This document shows, one piece after another, positions 21,187 through 34,300 of a stretch of 64,000 nucleotides of DNA; position 1 is the first letter of the stretch; every line of letters starts with the position of its first letter. Below the pieces are notes generated by a model. The model did not search any database, was not told the DNA's origin, and saw only the letters and a program-made list of their open reading frames with translations. This DNA comes from Verpa conica (lineage: Eukaryota > Ascomycota > Pezizomycetes > Pezizales > Morchellaceae), in NCBI GenBank assembly GCA_033030425.1, contig JAUFSD010000005.1:248001-312000 (forward strand), given 5' to 3'. Both the position numbers and the translations under genes were made by a program.

Positions 21187-24100
21187 TTTGGTGTTTGTTG
21201 GGGCTTGTGCTGGAGACTGAGAGGTGAGGATCCCCAAGTCGTGGGTTATCGTACTTATCATAACCCTAACCTTGGCGCGTTCTGTAAAGTGATTACACCA
21301 CTTAACGCGTGATGGCACGTGACAGCTGCAGCTGAAAGACTCAGGCCCCCCGGTGTGACAAGCAATCGCTGACTCTTATCGTGACTTTTCAACTGCCGGG
21401 TGGCCGTAGGTGTTTTCTGGTGGTGATTTGCGGTATGATATCATAGGTGCCCATGCGGATCTCACCTTCATTTGCAAGTCAGTGCTCAAGTAATATTTCA
21501 CCTATGAACGAAACATGCCTGTCTCCCCCGAAAGAAACAGGGGGGGAGGAAACTTCCCTGGAAGGATATGGAGGGAACAGGAGGGGGTGCATTGGGTATT
21601 AGAGAAGAGGGGTGAGCGCGAAGAGGTTTTCAATGGTGATATGGGTGGGACAGCGGGTTATCCGTTCAATGTCACCAAATAATGTGAAACCTGACCCAGC
21701 CATCCCAGTTGCAATCCTGCTAACATCAAGAGATATCATCTTCAAAAATACCCCCATACCGACTCGATCCAAGATTACTATCAAATCTTATTTACAATCA
21801 GCTACAAATATCTTCTCTATAGTAAGGTGCACTCTGAAAACTTCAAGAAACAAACAATGGTGCAAACGACACCTATGAAGTTCTTCAACTGTGTTTACGA
21901 GATGTAAGATTGGAAGTCGGGAAGTTATACACGCTGAGATGCCGGTTGATATTGTTGTTTATTTCAAACACCAATTGATCAGTAGCTACCGGACAAAATG
22001 GTCTCCTCGACGTAGGACTAACTATTCATAGAATCAATCTCTACGCTCAAGAAAGTTAACATGTTAATGTCACAGCGGACGCAGAGGTATCAAGCGGTGC
22101 ATCGCATAGCCGTTGATCTACTGGGCTATAGAGTTCTACTGACTAGATTACCAAAACTAGATGGGCATCGGTGGAGCACAATATGTAACCATGAAATGTA
22201 TCTAACCAGTGAAGGGGGACTCCCTTGAAAAGCCATATCATTAAAGGAATACTAGGAGGTAGTATCGTGAATCACCAACCGAATATCTTAGTAAATAAAC
22301 CTAATCTCAAAACATCAATCCTGTTACTCGTTCTACTACTCAAACACTTGGAGTAGTTGACGTTGGTAAAGACCCAAACATGTAAGACAACCAAGCTCTC
22401 AGACCTCTTGCCTCCACATACGTCATACCTATTACCATCTACCCGCGGTCACCGTAGCCGTGACCGTGACTGTGACAATCTTAGTGGCGATTATATGTTT
22501 GTATCAAGTCACAGGCACTGGATCATGAGCGATCACTCACTCACTCACACCACACACGCGCACGCGCACGCACGCACAATTGACAAACCCCATCCATTGG
22601 CCCGAACCTATCAAACTTTGATCCCCACAAACTCAAGCCCCCATGTCTGCGAGCATCACTCCTCGGAACTCTCCACACATAAATATTATTCTAGAACATC
22701 TTGAACAAAGTAATGTTGGAACCTAATAGATGTTTTACCTACAACAACCAACAATGGGGCCTTTGCTTTTTACTAAGGTCGATCCAGATCGTGGGGGTTG
22801 ATCTTGAGCTGGGGGATATAAGTAGAACCTCACTATTTCTGTTTCGTTAATATCTTACTTCACCGTGCCTAGCCGGTAGTATCCAGACTTTATCATTGGC
22901 AAAACCTGGCTTTTGATAGAGCGTATTTGGCGGGATTTCTATCCCCCCCCCCCTCTTAGTGATCTCATAGATAGATAGGTTTATAACTATTGAAACAGTA
23001 GAATCTTGTTTTATCGTACTCTGTCTCATTCACGGGGACGAAGGGGTGTCGCCCCGATGCCTGCTGGGGGACTAATATAGAAAATACACTCCCTGTAGTA
23101 TCGATCAACTCTATAGACAAACCACAGACACTATGGTTGAGTTCAATAAAATTACATCATTGGTATGCCCATAGTTGAGGATAGGAATTTCAAGTGGGTT
23201 ATATTGGGTGAATTTCAAGTACCTTGTAGACATCAACTTCTTACCTGTCTCGCGTATGGCCGAGCCCCAGATCAATAGAGATTACCCCTCCTCTAAATCT
23301 CCTATGAGACAACATGTAATAGGTACATTTGACATAAAAATACCCTTCCAGTTAGCGCACCATACCTACGAAGTCTAGAAACCCTTATGAGTCGTCTTGG
23401 AGAATCCTGCATACCGGGTATCAAACCGAAGAAGAAATAGAAATCTCTTAATGCTATCATGAGCGAGACCTATGACCCCTTTTAGGTGTGTATACGTATA
23501 CTGCATACCCTTATGGCCAAAAAAGCTAGAGGTAGGAGGGCAGTACTACACTTAAGGAGGACTATAATAAGCGTTTAAAGATTTTATGCCTGCTAAAGTA
23601 ACCATGAGAGAGAAACCAGTAAATAACTTATGCTCAACTTTAAGAATTGGTAGGGTGAATATAGTAATATTATAGGATTGGGGGAAAGGACAACCTTATG
23701 ATCAAATACGACTAGTTCTTGATACTACTGATATCTCTTCCATTCAACTATAGCTATGGGATACTTGAAAGTTGATTTGATTGAGAAGTGGTACCCGGGT
23801 AGTGAGTTTAGAATGTATTAAAGAAAAGCGGACTCTCGTTGGGAGAGGCATTTACTTGGTAGGGAGGCAGGCAATCATTGGTAAGGGAAAGATACTTATT
23901 GGTGGAGGAGAAGGCACCTGTTTGTGAGGGTATACGCACCTAAGTGCCTATGGCGGATAACTAGAGAAGCCTTAGTGGGCTTGAAACGAGATTACTTTCG
24001 TGACTGGACCGCAAGAAGTAAGGTAAACCTAGGGTACCAAGAGGGTCGGAGAGTGGGCCCTTAGTACCATTTTTGGAATTAACAGATGGCTTGGTAGAAG

Positions 24101-24311
24101 GCCCTAATTATGCTTCGAGTGACTGTCTATGAATATGACTACTAATCATCTCCCAACTGTATTCTTGAACAGATTAATTATCTCTCCCTCACCCATCATC
24201 TTCTATACAAAATCCAATCCGCTAATGGTATAATTTATAAGTAACACACCAAAGACTCCCGCTCCAAAAAAAACAAAAACGGGAAGGGTAGGTCAAAATA
24301 TAAAACTACGA
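21187..24311. other. Long intergenic region with alternating CA/CG tract
   Basis: About 3.1 kb with no supported gene. The left edge is the F-box promoter, with ACGCGT at 21305-21310 and CACGTG at 21316-21321. A CACACGCG-type alternating purine/pyrimidine tract lies at 22551-22578. The rest is AT-rich with no family resemblance. Open frames at 22357 and 23175 have no coding character. Confidence 0.5.
22551..22578. repeat. Alternating CA/CG microsatellite
   Basis: 28 nt of strictly alternating pyrimidine-purine sequence rich in CG and CA steps, preceded by (TCAC)n at about 22532-22548. The composition favours left-handed DNA. Confidence 0.8.
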
Positions 24312-25494
24312 TCAACCTCCATGATCCACAATGGCCTTAACCCCACTCCCCACAATCTCAAACGGGCATTCAATACCTGACTGAGCCCACGGTGCAAAAA
24401 CCACTTTAACACACCTTACCCAATCCCCCGTCTCCCCATAATTATTCTTCTTCAGCACGATCCTCGCCGCCAACAAGTTTGCCCATATAAGTCCCAAGCT
24501 TGGAACCTTCGCGTCCTCATCATTCCCATTGTCCCCCCAGCCACTAAACCACCTCGCCTGGAAATCAAACCCCATCCCACTATTATCCCCAGCGTTACTT
24601 GTACCGAACCGATCAGCCACCTGGTTCGCGACCACAACCGCAAGATTATGTTTATTCGCCAGTCCTCTGAGCGTCTGCGCAAGCTTCACCAGATCCTTCC
24701 CCCGCCTTGCCATCTGCGCTGGCCCACTCTCCACGGCTGGATCCCCCTGCGAGGGTTTCGGCCGCTTATTCGTCGTCGACCTCTCAAACTCTGCACGGAA
24801 ATTCGCGGCAATCGAGTCAATGATGATAATCCCCACATTGGCCTTCTCGACTATAACCGGGAGCTGATAGCGTATAATATGCTCCTGGGTTTCGAGGTCG
24901 TTACATGTTATGGAGAACACGCGGTCCATCGACGGTGGCGACTCCGGATACAGCGACTCAAGCGAGGTGCTAAGTTGTTCCAGACGCTTTGTAGATAGGG
25001 GTGCTTCAGTAGATATATAAACCGCTGCCCGGCCCAGGCCGCCTAGGTGGACTGGGAGCTGAGTAGTAAGGGTTAGGAGTAATAAGAATTGCGATTTACC
25101 CACGCCACTAACCCCCTGTTAGCTCTGTATTCCCAGAGCGGAAGGAGGGGGAGTACCTTTCCCCCACAAACTCAGTGATACACCGTGTCTGTATTCCACC
25201 TCCGAATAACGCATCCAGAGCTTCATCCCCTGTTGTGATGAAGTCTGGTGGTGTTGGGTTACTCGAACTCTTTGCAATATCGCTATGTAGGCTTGCTACA
25301 ATTTCTGCTACAAGCCTCTTAACATCTAGAACGCTTGACTTCGTCAAGGGCCCGATACGCCTAGAGATGTCGAGTGCGTCGAGAGATAGTAGGTCTGCGG
25401 TCGTCAAAGAGTGTGCCTCGATCACAGAGAGCAAATGTAATGCTGCGGGGGAGGAAGCTGTGAATGATGGGAGGACGGAGGCCAGGTCGGACAT
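24312..25494 (-). CDS. RAD57: Rad57-like RecA-family recombination mediator
   Basis: Two exons (25494-25157 and 25107-24312; 49-nt intron) encode 377 aa. Rad57 pairs with Rad55 to stabilise Rad51 filaments in homologous recombination. The Walker A motif GESGVGKS lies at residues 111-118; the intron splits its serine codon. Walker B is [14 protein letters not shown]. The preceding [16 protein letters not shown] is the usual Rad51-paralogue entry to the ATPase core. A Rad57/XRCC3-type identity is favoured by [20 protein letters not shown] and [12 protein letters not shown] helical N-terminal domain covers residues 1-80. The protein is shorter than the 460-aa yeast protein. The promoter contains an MCB box. 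Confidence 0.87.
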
Positions 25495-26197
25495 GGCATT
25501 GGGAGGGACTTGAGTGGTAGGTTTAGAGGTGTATGGAGGGGTTGAGTGTGCTTATTGGGGGAATTGTAAGGAGACGCGTGCCTGGCTGTGTCACGTGTTG
25601 GTGGAAACATCTGTGACGTAGTACCCCTGGTCACGTGCAGAGGCCAGTCTCATGTTTTAGGTATTGTGATCATTACCTTTGACAGTTGGGATATGTGACT
25701 ATTGCTATGATCAATCGAACCCAAGCTCTATTTGTCTAGGAACAGCCCGCGTGCCGCCAGCATGGCTGACATTGGGTACCCCAACATAAGGTCGGTCTCC
25801 GTGTAGGTAAGACTTCAAACCGCTAGGCTATATATTGCACCCTAGACCATTTACTCCTATTTTCAATTATACTTTTGCACATCTTGTACCAATAGCCAGC
25901 CAGTCAAATCCAAAGGTTGTGAAAGGCCCGTAGGATCAAAGTATAGGGTGTTTTACACGTTTCTTTAGGAACTTTTTATAGGAACCTTCATCAATCCATC
26001 AAACTGATACTAGTATCATTTGGTACCAAACTTCTTAACTCCACTTTTTTGTTACCTTGCTCCATTTACCCAAGAACGTTAATGTGAGTTATAAAAACGT
26101 TCAAACAACGCCGATCCCGATTGCAAGTCTGGAAAAAGAAGGTTCCATGAGATAAAATGGAATTAATTCATAATCACTCCTATCTCGCTGGCACCCT
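25495..26197. other. Intergenic: RAD57 promoter and UFD1 3' side
   Basis: No gene is seen. It contains the MCB and E-box elements described and an AT-rich stretch up to the UFD1 stop codon. Confidence 0.55.
25574..25579. promoter_or_regulatory. MCB box ACGCGT upstream of RAD57
   Basis: ACGCGT lies 80 bp upstream of the RAD57 start codon, with CACGTG at 25592-25597 and 25632-25637. MCB boxes bind MBF and confer G1/S transcription on yeast DNA-replication and repair genes. Use in this fungus is inference. Confidence 0.45.
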
Positions 26198-27471
26198 TCA
26201 ATCGATTTCAATAACATCTGCTCCTCCCTTCCCTTTCCCCTTCCCCTTCTTCGCTCCACCTGCCGCAGCAGCCCTTAGGGTTTGTCCCGCTCCGCTAAAC
26301 TGTGTTTCCTTCCCGCTTTTCTCTTTCTCTTCATCCTTCTTCTTGACTGGCTTAATTTCATACCCAAAGAACAGCTGTCCCCGAGGCACCCTCAGCGGCT
26401 GCGGTCCAGACCCTTTCCTGATAGTTCCTAACGATGTAGGGGCAGGTGGAGGCGGTTTATTGGTTGATACTCCCGCGACTGGTGTGGAAGGCTTATCTTT
26501 CGGTGTCGATGTCTTGGAACCTTTGAGTTTCTGTCCACCGCCAGAGAAATAGGATGCTTTTGGTATTGTGGTCTGAGTTGAGCCGGGGGCGATGGCAGCA
26601 TAGTTGAGTGACCTTGCCATACTTCCCTCCTGCGCTCCCAGAGGGGTGACTCTTCCTCCGCCAACTACAGATCCAGGTCTGGAGCTACCGGTAGACCGTG
26701 GCATGCGTGCAGGTTCGACATAGTCGAGTGGCGGGGCGAAATCGACTTCAAGATCTGTCTCCACGCAGGAAATAGCACCTTGTGCGGTATCAGGCTTGAC
26801 CTCCAAGACACCGATTTCAAATACCTGTTCATTATAGAGGAAGGAGAATATATCCCCCTTTGTGAATGCTGAAAAATTGCGTAGGGCGTTTTCAAGGACA
26901 GCTTTAGGATCGGTGATAGATTCAAGGAACGAGACCGACTGGGGCTGGAGTTTGATGAAAGTTCCATCCGGTAGATCCGTCGACTTAATCTGAAGAAGAT
27001 CACCAGCCTCAAGAAGCAGTGTATTCATCATCTACGGTCATCACCATGATTAGCATCTCTCCAAGAAATCCTACAGATAAGCAAACACCTACCCAGTGCG
27101 GTAAATATACCCTCCCCTCCTCTGCGATGAACTCCAACACCCCCGCATGTGTCCTAGTTCCTTTTGCTCCATTCTTCAGCTCAAAGAGCATAGGGTATGA
27201 AATATGTAGTCTTGTAAGCTTCTCCAATGCCGACGGTGGCATAATGACCTTTCCACCATAGTTTACATTTTCTCGTTCGGGTCCGGCCATCACGATGACG
27301 GGGTAGCAACGAAAGTATTCATCGAAACGGCGTGTGGGGCGGGAGCTGCCGCGGCCACCGCCGTAAATGCCGCCGCCATCTTCGTCGAAGTAGTTCCCAC
27401 CGAACTATAGAGTTTGTATGTTAGTGTATGAAGCTAGTGGGGGGGACTGTGAGCGGGGAGGAACGTACCAT
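26198..27471 (-). CDS. UFD1: Ufd1, Cdc48 ubiquitin-substrate adaptor
   Basis: Three exons encode 382 aa: exon 1 is the ATG alone (27471-27469), exon 2 is 27404-27093 and exon 3 is 27031-26198. Ufd1 with Npl4 guides ubiquitinated substrates to the Cdc48 AAA ATPase, including for ER-associated degradation. The Ufd1 N-domain is clear: MFGGNYFDEDG, RRFDEYFRCYPV, NYGGKVIMPPSALEKLTRL, HISYPMLFELKN, VYLPHWMMNTLLL, YNEQVFEIGVLEVKP. A low-complexity tail with Pro/Thr-rich and Lys/Gly-rich parts (KKGKGKGKGGADVIEID) follows. The donor GTACGT directly follows the ATG; no in-frame ATG lies just upstream, so the single-codon exon is the best model. Confidence 0.93.
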
Positions 27472-28019
27472 AGTTTGGGCAGCTACGAAGCAGTTATGTG
27501 ATGAGAGTTAAGACAGACGGTATAGAAGTGTTGGGAGGATAGGTTTTATTGATGGAGGATGCAAATGATGATGAAGCTATCCATAGAAGGTTGAGGAAAC
27601 AGCTCTGGGAAGGACTACAGAGAAAGAGAGTTGCCTGTGTTCCTCGAGATGTTGACGTCAGCCGCGATCACGTGGACAGATCGCGATACGAGGCGCTTAC
27701 AAAGATATCACGCTTCAATAGACGCCGGACCTCTAACCATCACTCGGTTAAGCCTACAGGAAATAATGTGGCCCATGACTAAGAAAGTACCCATCTTATG
27801 ATTCGCATCTAAATTCCAGTTTATAATGAAACCGTGATTCCATTGCCTAGAGTAACCCAGTGACTTCTACCAAGTTCTCTATGTCTCATCCTTACCTTAT
27901 ATTTTCTACACCCTCTACACTCCCAGCCATTTCCCTACCACATATAAAGCGAAGAATAGAAAGAAAGATATATAGGTGAAAAAATAGGAAAACTATTAAT
28001 GAGTGGTCCCCGTCTTCAT
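27472..28019. promoter_or_regulatory. UFD1 promoter region with CRE and E-box, and possible small ORF
   Basis: TGACGTCA at 27653-27660 and CACGTG at 27669-27674 lie about 180-200 bp upstream of the UFD1 ATG. A plus-strand frame of 76 aa (27552-27782; MEDANDDEAIHRRLRKQLWE) overlaps them; it resembles nothing I know. The right part is the 3' side of phosphofructokinase. Confidence 0.45.
27552..27782 (+). CDS. Possible small ORF, 76 aa
   Basis: ATG-started frame divergent from UFD1. It is hydrophilic, with an acidic start and a basic middle, and has no signal peptide or recognised motif. It overlaps a CRE and an E-box, so it could equally be promoter DNA that happens to be open. Confidence 0.2.
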   Translation: MEDANDDEAIHRRLRKQLWEGLQRKRVACVPRDVDVSRDHVDRSRYEALTKISRFNRRRTSNHHSVKPTGNNVAHD

Positions 28020-31000
28020 CTAAATAGATATCGGCTCCCCCCCTCTCCCAGACAACGTATCAACAATACTCCTTAAATCTAGCCAAAATGCCTTCTTCGG
28101 CCTTCTAGAATTCCAGTCCGTCTCTCCTTCCTTCAAGTCATGTACAGCAGTGAATACCACACTTGCACCTCTAATCCCAATAACAGCTGAAGTACCAGCG
28201 TCATTCAGAATCTCCAGAGGGGTCTTGTCGTGGTTTTCTTCCATAAACTGAATGCAACGAACAGCCAAACGGACAGCACGTACACGATCCATGGGGGAGG
28301 GAGTGCCACCTTGTTGAACGTGACCAGGGATGGCAGTACGGGATTCAAAGCGTCCGTTGGCTTCTTCGCGGATCATGTCAGCGATTATTTCAGTCGTGTA
28401 GGTCTTTGACGCTTTCTCGTTCCTATTCTAGACGTCAATATTTAAAAATTTCCTATATAAACTATCTGGAGGATGAGTACCTTAAAATCAGTTTTCCGGC
28501 ACGGTTCATTCCTCTATCATTAGCGAAGCTTTCACGGAGGTGGCTGATATCGGATTGGAGCATGTCGATGTTGATTCCCTCTTCGGGGGTGTAAACTGCC
28601 AAAGCACCGACTGAAAGACCTGCCATGGTAGCTACATATCCAGATCTCCCTCCTTGACACTCAACACTATAATAAACGTTGTTAGCTACTTCGAATATAC
28701 CAATAAGTATAAATAGTCTAGCACTTACACGAACACCCTTCTCCTAGAGGCACTGGCACTCTGCTTAATAGCATCGCAGTAATCAATTAACGAATTCAAG
28801 CACGTATCACTTCCAATGCTGAACTCTGTCCCCGGGACATTATTACTAATAGTAGCAGGCAAACATGTCATTGGAATCCTAAATGCTGGATAGCTCGTTC
28901 TCGCGTGATGCAGCTCAGTAAGAGCATGATATGCCTCAAATCCACCAATGATTAATAACCCATCAAATTTGTATTTCTGGAAGTACCAAGCAACCATTCC
29001 CATATCCTCGCTCGGAAGAGAACGGTTGGTTCCAATTTCGGAACCTCCACGAATCGCCCAAGCCTCAACCATGAGCCAAGTGAGTTCGCGGACGGAGTCG
29101 TGGCGAACAAGACCGGGGAAACCGTTGTGGATTGCGAAGGGTCGGTGACCGCGGGAAAGACAGTAGAGGGCGGCAGCGCGGGTGGCAGCGTTTATGCCAC
29201 CGGCAGGGGCACCGACATGGATAATGGCGATCCTCATGCGCTGGCAGGTGTAAGTTTTTGATTTTTAATTGGGAAAGAGAGTTTACTTTATCCAAAGGTG
29301 CCTTGACTTGGAGGTCTTCTGGCTTGGTAGTGGCCATATAGGCCCTGTGATACTCCTCGAATTCAGCATCTCGCAGGTTCATGGCACCCTCAAAATCCTT
29401 ATTCTGGATACATGCTGCTACTGCTTGGGTCTATAGTATTTCACATCAGCCACCAAAAATCTGCCGTTTTTCTATTATCGAGTAAACATACCAGCTTGAC
29501 GGCATCCATCAGAGGTTTCCTTGTGATCTTGTTCTCGTTTATCGCAATCATAGGACTCGGAGTCTCAGGGGTCGACTCCAAAACGGCCTCAACAGCCTCA
29601 ACACCCTGTAGTGTTGCCAGCATACGATCGTACGCACAAGCAGTTCCTCCACGCTGGACGTGGCCAAGGGTGGTGATACGGGTATCAAGTCTGAGCTTTT
29701 GTACAAGGATATCCTTTACGTAGGAGGCAGAAACAGGGTTAAGCTCTCTGTCAATAGCACCTTCGGCGACGATAACAATCGTTTTACGTTTCCCTAGTTT
29801 ACGGTGCTGTCACAAATTCAGTCTATTTTCTTCGACTTTTGAAGGCTAATTAAACCTACCTTTGAAATGATATCACACATCTCGTCTTCCCACCCTGACG
29901 CCGGGGGTTTCTCAGGTAAGAATACAAAATCTGCTCCTGTACTGACACCGGCCATCAACGCAAGCCAGCCACAATGCCTCCCCATAACCTCAACTACGAA
30001 AGCTCTAGAATGGCTGTATGCTGTTGCATCAATAAAATCGACCGCTTGGCAAATCCTAGTGAGTGAAGAATACGCCCCAATTGTAGCATCCGTAGAGGAC
30101 ATGTCATTATCGATACTCCCCACCAATCCCACAATGTTCAAGTGCTGGAAAGGATCAGTCTGTGCTTGTGTGAGCTCCTTCTTCTTCACAAGCTCATCTA
30201 ACAGCCCCTTCCACTCGCTCCTGAAGATGTCGGCACCAGTTAAGGAGCCATCGCCACCACAAATAATGAGCGCATCGATTCCGTTCAAAATCAAATTCTT
30301 CGCAGCGGACAGCCTTCCCGGGCGTTCGCGGAACTCTTTGCAGCGGGCTGTACCGATGAGAGTTCCACCCTCAGACAACCAACCGCGGACATCTTCCCAC
30401 TGCATCTTCTTGATTAACGACCCACCCTTCACGAGACCCTCATAGCCTTCGTAGATTGCGTACGCTTCACAGCCCTTCGCAATGGACATTCTAACAACTG
30501 CTCTGACGGCAGCATTCATACCCGGAGCGTCACCACCGGAAGTCATAACACCAATCTTCTTCCGCTTCCCACCAGAGCTTGAAGGACGGATGGCCTCCAT
30601 CATTTGATCGGCCCCCCCTGTGTTTAAGAATCCGGAGGGTCTAACTCGTGTAAACGGATTTGACTTTCCTGTGAACCCAACTAGTGTACCCAGAGGATCA
30701 TGGGTGTAGATCTCGCAGGGCTCCCGTTCACTTGGTTGATACTGGCAAAGGATGTCCTTGCTTTTCAAAAGTTCTGCGATTCTACTTAGAAATGGAGTGA
30801 ACATGACAATACTCTGTGAAGAGCCTCTCCAGTCGTATGATTCTTTACTATTTGCTGTCCTTTCTGGAGGTTTCACGGTTTCTTGGCGTACGATACCGTG
30901 GGCATGGTGGACGGCATCAGAGACGAAGCGGATCTTAAGGGAGATATCAGTCGCATTGGCGCTATCATCACTCTGGGAGTAGAGCCATGCTTCTTTCTCG

Positions 31001-31350
31001 GAAGACAGACAGTGGTCTACTTCGCGCTTTGTAGTCGGGTGAGTGCGATCGTACACAAAAGTCTCCTGGAAGCCCAAGTCGGTGTAAAAGGCAACAGTGC
31101 TATAATAGAGGTCCTCTGTAGGTGCAACTAGCGAGATAAAAGAAACTCCGCTGGTGAGAGAAGAATGACGGTTAGCCAATTCCACCCTGACGCTTTTCGA
31201 CTCTTTCGGAGGAACTGCCTCGGCGGGAGAAGAAAAAGTGGGGAGGAGAGAAAAGGGCAGATTTCGAATTGATCGAAAGACCGCGGAGGGATACCTGAGA
31301 TAATTGTGGAGATTCTTTTGATCTGGCGCCATTTTCATAGCTTCTTCCAT
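28020..31350 (-). CDS. PFK1: ATP-dependent 6-phosphofructokinase with N-terminal glyoxalase-like domain
   Basis: Six exons (31350-29860, 29806-29492, 29430-29287, 29240-28729, 28666-28481, 28422-28020) encode 1016 aa. It phosphorylates fructose 6-phosphate to the 1,6-bisphosphate, the committed step of glycolysis. Residues 1-260 are the fungal regulatory extension, with a glyoxalase-like part ([20 protein letters not shown], then [18 protein letters not shown]). The N-terminal catalytic half has SGGDAPGMN at 271-279, GGDGS at 365-369 and GSIDNDM at 411-417. The C-terminal half begins [20 protein letters not shown]; it has ATISNNVPG in place of the catalytic loop, as expected of the allosteric half. 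The start is the first in-frame ATG; the frame continues upstream only from a TTG. A 5' non-coding exon is possible. Confidence 0.95.
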
Positions 31351-34300
31351 TGCGGTGTATAACGGCAGGCGATGTTCAAGTTGCTGAGTTTTTAAATACG
31401 CAGGGCTCAGCACCACGAGCAGTGGGGCAACCTTCAACAATGAAGCAGTGAGCCCGAACGAATGATATTATAGACTAGCAGCAAGAGCGAATCAGAAAAT
31501 AAAAATAAGGAAAGAAAAACTGAAGACCAATGGACAATCGATGAAAGCTTACAGATAGTAGCGGCAGCGGCAGCAGCAGTGATAGATGGACGAACAAGGC
31601 GGGAATGACGAGTGAAGGTACGAGTAAGATAATACCCTTCAGGAGAAGAAAAGCTAGACCCGAGAGAGAAAAAACTATTCACCACCGAATAAATCAGGAC
31701 GGACCAGTAGTTAGGAGGTTATGTACTGTAGACGCGGGATGTTTACAGGCAGCAGGACCCCGCGGCCATCTAAACTATCTGGCTGTGGTATGCTGTCATC
31801 TCTCACCACCCAAACAAATAAATAAAAAACAAATCCTGTTCTGGTTTCCCCCTGTCATGACCGTGATAGTGGAACGATAAGAGATCGTGACCCCGCTCTT
31901 AGATAATTCCCTTCCTCACGGGAAAGTGTACGTGCCCCCTCGCCGCCACATCTCTGGGCACTGGGCATACCTCATCCCGGATCCCCTACATCCATGTCGG
32001 TGATCGTGGGGTGACCCCTCGAGCCACAGTGCTGCCACAAACCTGTCAAGCGTAGTTAAAATAATCATTGTTTGTCACTGTACATGAGAAAAGAAAAAAG
32101 AGCCGTGGGGTGTGAACGCCATACTCTATCTACTCTGCGTAAGGTTACATGGCCCAGGACCGGGTATGGATATCCAGTGTCCCGTGCGGCTGCACCTGCG
32201 TAATTTTAGCGGGCAAATGGAAATGGCTAAGGGTGGAACGTGAAACGATCGAAAGAATTGCAAATAGAAACTTCATCCAGCGGTTCAAAGACGGTACGTA
32301 CCAACTTCAAGTAACGCTTCAGGTGACAACATAAAAATTTAAATTTTCCACAACCAGGCCCATTAGAGATGTCTCGGAACTTTGACGCGATGGCTTATTT
32401 CCTCCTTCTTTCTTTTTCCTCCCTGGTGTCAACCCTTAATCATTCACCAGATTGCCAAGAGCACACCCTTGTCCTTTAAAACCCGGCTAACCAGCCTATG
32501 CACGGCTATGAGCAGATAGCATCACGATCTCAAATGCAGACTAAAAGCCTGCAGGAGAGCATATGAAAATTCGCCGGCCGCCGTAATCCGCCTGGAACCA
32601 ATATATTCTTGCCATTTTTCTTACCTGGACCAGTAACAAAAATTGTCCTATACACGAAACTTTGCTACTGCAATTATCTACCCAAGAAGATTCACTGGGA
32701 TTACAAACTCGACGGATCCAGGGTACATAGGCCAGTTCTCAATGACATGAAGGAGGAGCTAAAGTAACTTCTTTCCTATACAAAAGCAAATCCGTAAGTG
32801 ACAATAAAGGACTCTCTGATGGAGAAATAACTAATGTTAAGTTTACCGTCCGCCTCCGAACTCACCTTACACAGATCCCACTGAACTCGATAACCTATTA
32901 CCCCTCCTATCAAACGTAAAAACGTGGTTTAGGACAACTTAGGGCACAGTGATCACAACGAATCACTCGGAAATAGCTCCACTATTGAGTTGGCAATATA
33001 CTCTTGAGTAGAATGACGCAACTACTTTAAACACCGGCAAAGATTCTAGGATGGACATAATGTACTCTGATATGTGCCGGGGACTGGGATGAAAACAAAT
33101 AGGCTTCGCTCCGGAAGCTGAACGGAGACATTTCCTTAGGACAGATAATGGCATGAGACTAAGGTTAGTACATTGTCTGCCCTACTCTCCTAAACTTATT
33201 TTAATTTCCTCTTAGTCTACTCCTTTGCTGTCTCTATGCCTACCTCTTCCCTCTACTAGACGAGAAGATACGTACCGCGTGTAGATTATTAATCACGCTT
33301 TTGGGAGGAAGAAACTTAGATGACGTACTACTACGGTAACTCAGATGATAATAAGGAAAATCTGAAAAAAAAGGAGACCCCTACCCTTCTAATCCCTAAA
33401 AGTAGATCATGAGACCCTGGCCACTTTGTCTATATCCTAATTCCCTTAGCACAAGCTAAGATCCTCTAACCACGAGTGACGGGGCATGACGCATATGATC
33501 CCATTATGTTAATAAGACACAACAATGCACATCATAAGCGATGGGACATATTAAAGAAATGCGATACAAAACGTCTGCAAGTCACAGACATACATCTTTG
33601 ACAGGCGGCTGCACCGGATAAACCGGGAATCGGAAACCGGGAAACAAATACGGCCGAGATATGCGCCCTCATACGATGAACAAGCCCAACACGATACACA
33701 GGTGCTTTTGCATGAGATACCGAAGCATGAGATTTTCAGGTTTCTAATATTTGCACATGGTACCTAGGTTGAATACTTCTAGGCGGATTTCCGAGTATAC
33801 GAATGTATAGATTACACAGAAGTTGGAGACCAGTAAAGAATGGTTAAACATTAACTATGAACTTGGACACCCCAAACACTCCCACCCTCCGCTTACGCAT
33901 GAATCAAGTCTAACACCATATTTAGAAAAAAAACTGCCTCCTAAAGAATCTAACATAACCGCCAAAGAACCCCTCAACTCTCCCGAAGACGTGCCGTGCG
34001 GTGGCGAATGTGTGGAGCCTGCTTGGAAGTGATGTAACGGACTTGCTAAGCCTTGATGTATTTCGTTCAAGGATTCCAAGAGGTTTCGAGCAACGTAGTA
34101 GTCGTTGATGTAAATTTGGCTACACTCGGTCCTAAAAAACCCGGCTTGGAAGAGGTAAAGGGCTCTGGTAAGGTCACAAGACAATCTAATCCCTGGTTAC
34201 TACGAATATGATAGATCAACTATTAGCATATGATAAACCTTACGAACCGCCTAACGGAATACAAACTTACCCAACTCGTACTTCAGACTCGCCACCTATG

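Noticed and set aside
22357..22704. Plus-strand 115-aa frame
   Set aside because: It runs through the CA/CG microsatellite and reads as low-complexity Thr/His/Ala; no coding character.
33855..34184. Minus-strand 109-aa frame with a protein-like segment
   Set aside because: It starts at TTG and matches no family; upstream sequence on the strand is closed. At most a relic.
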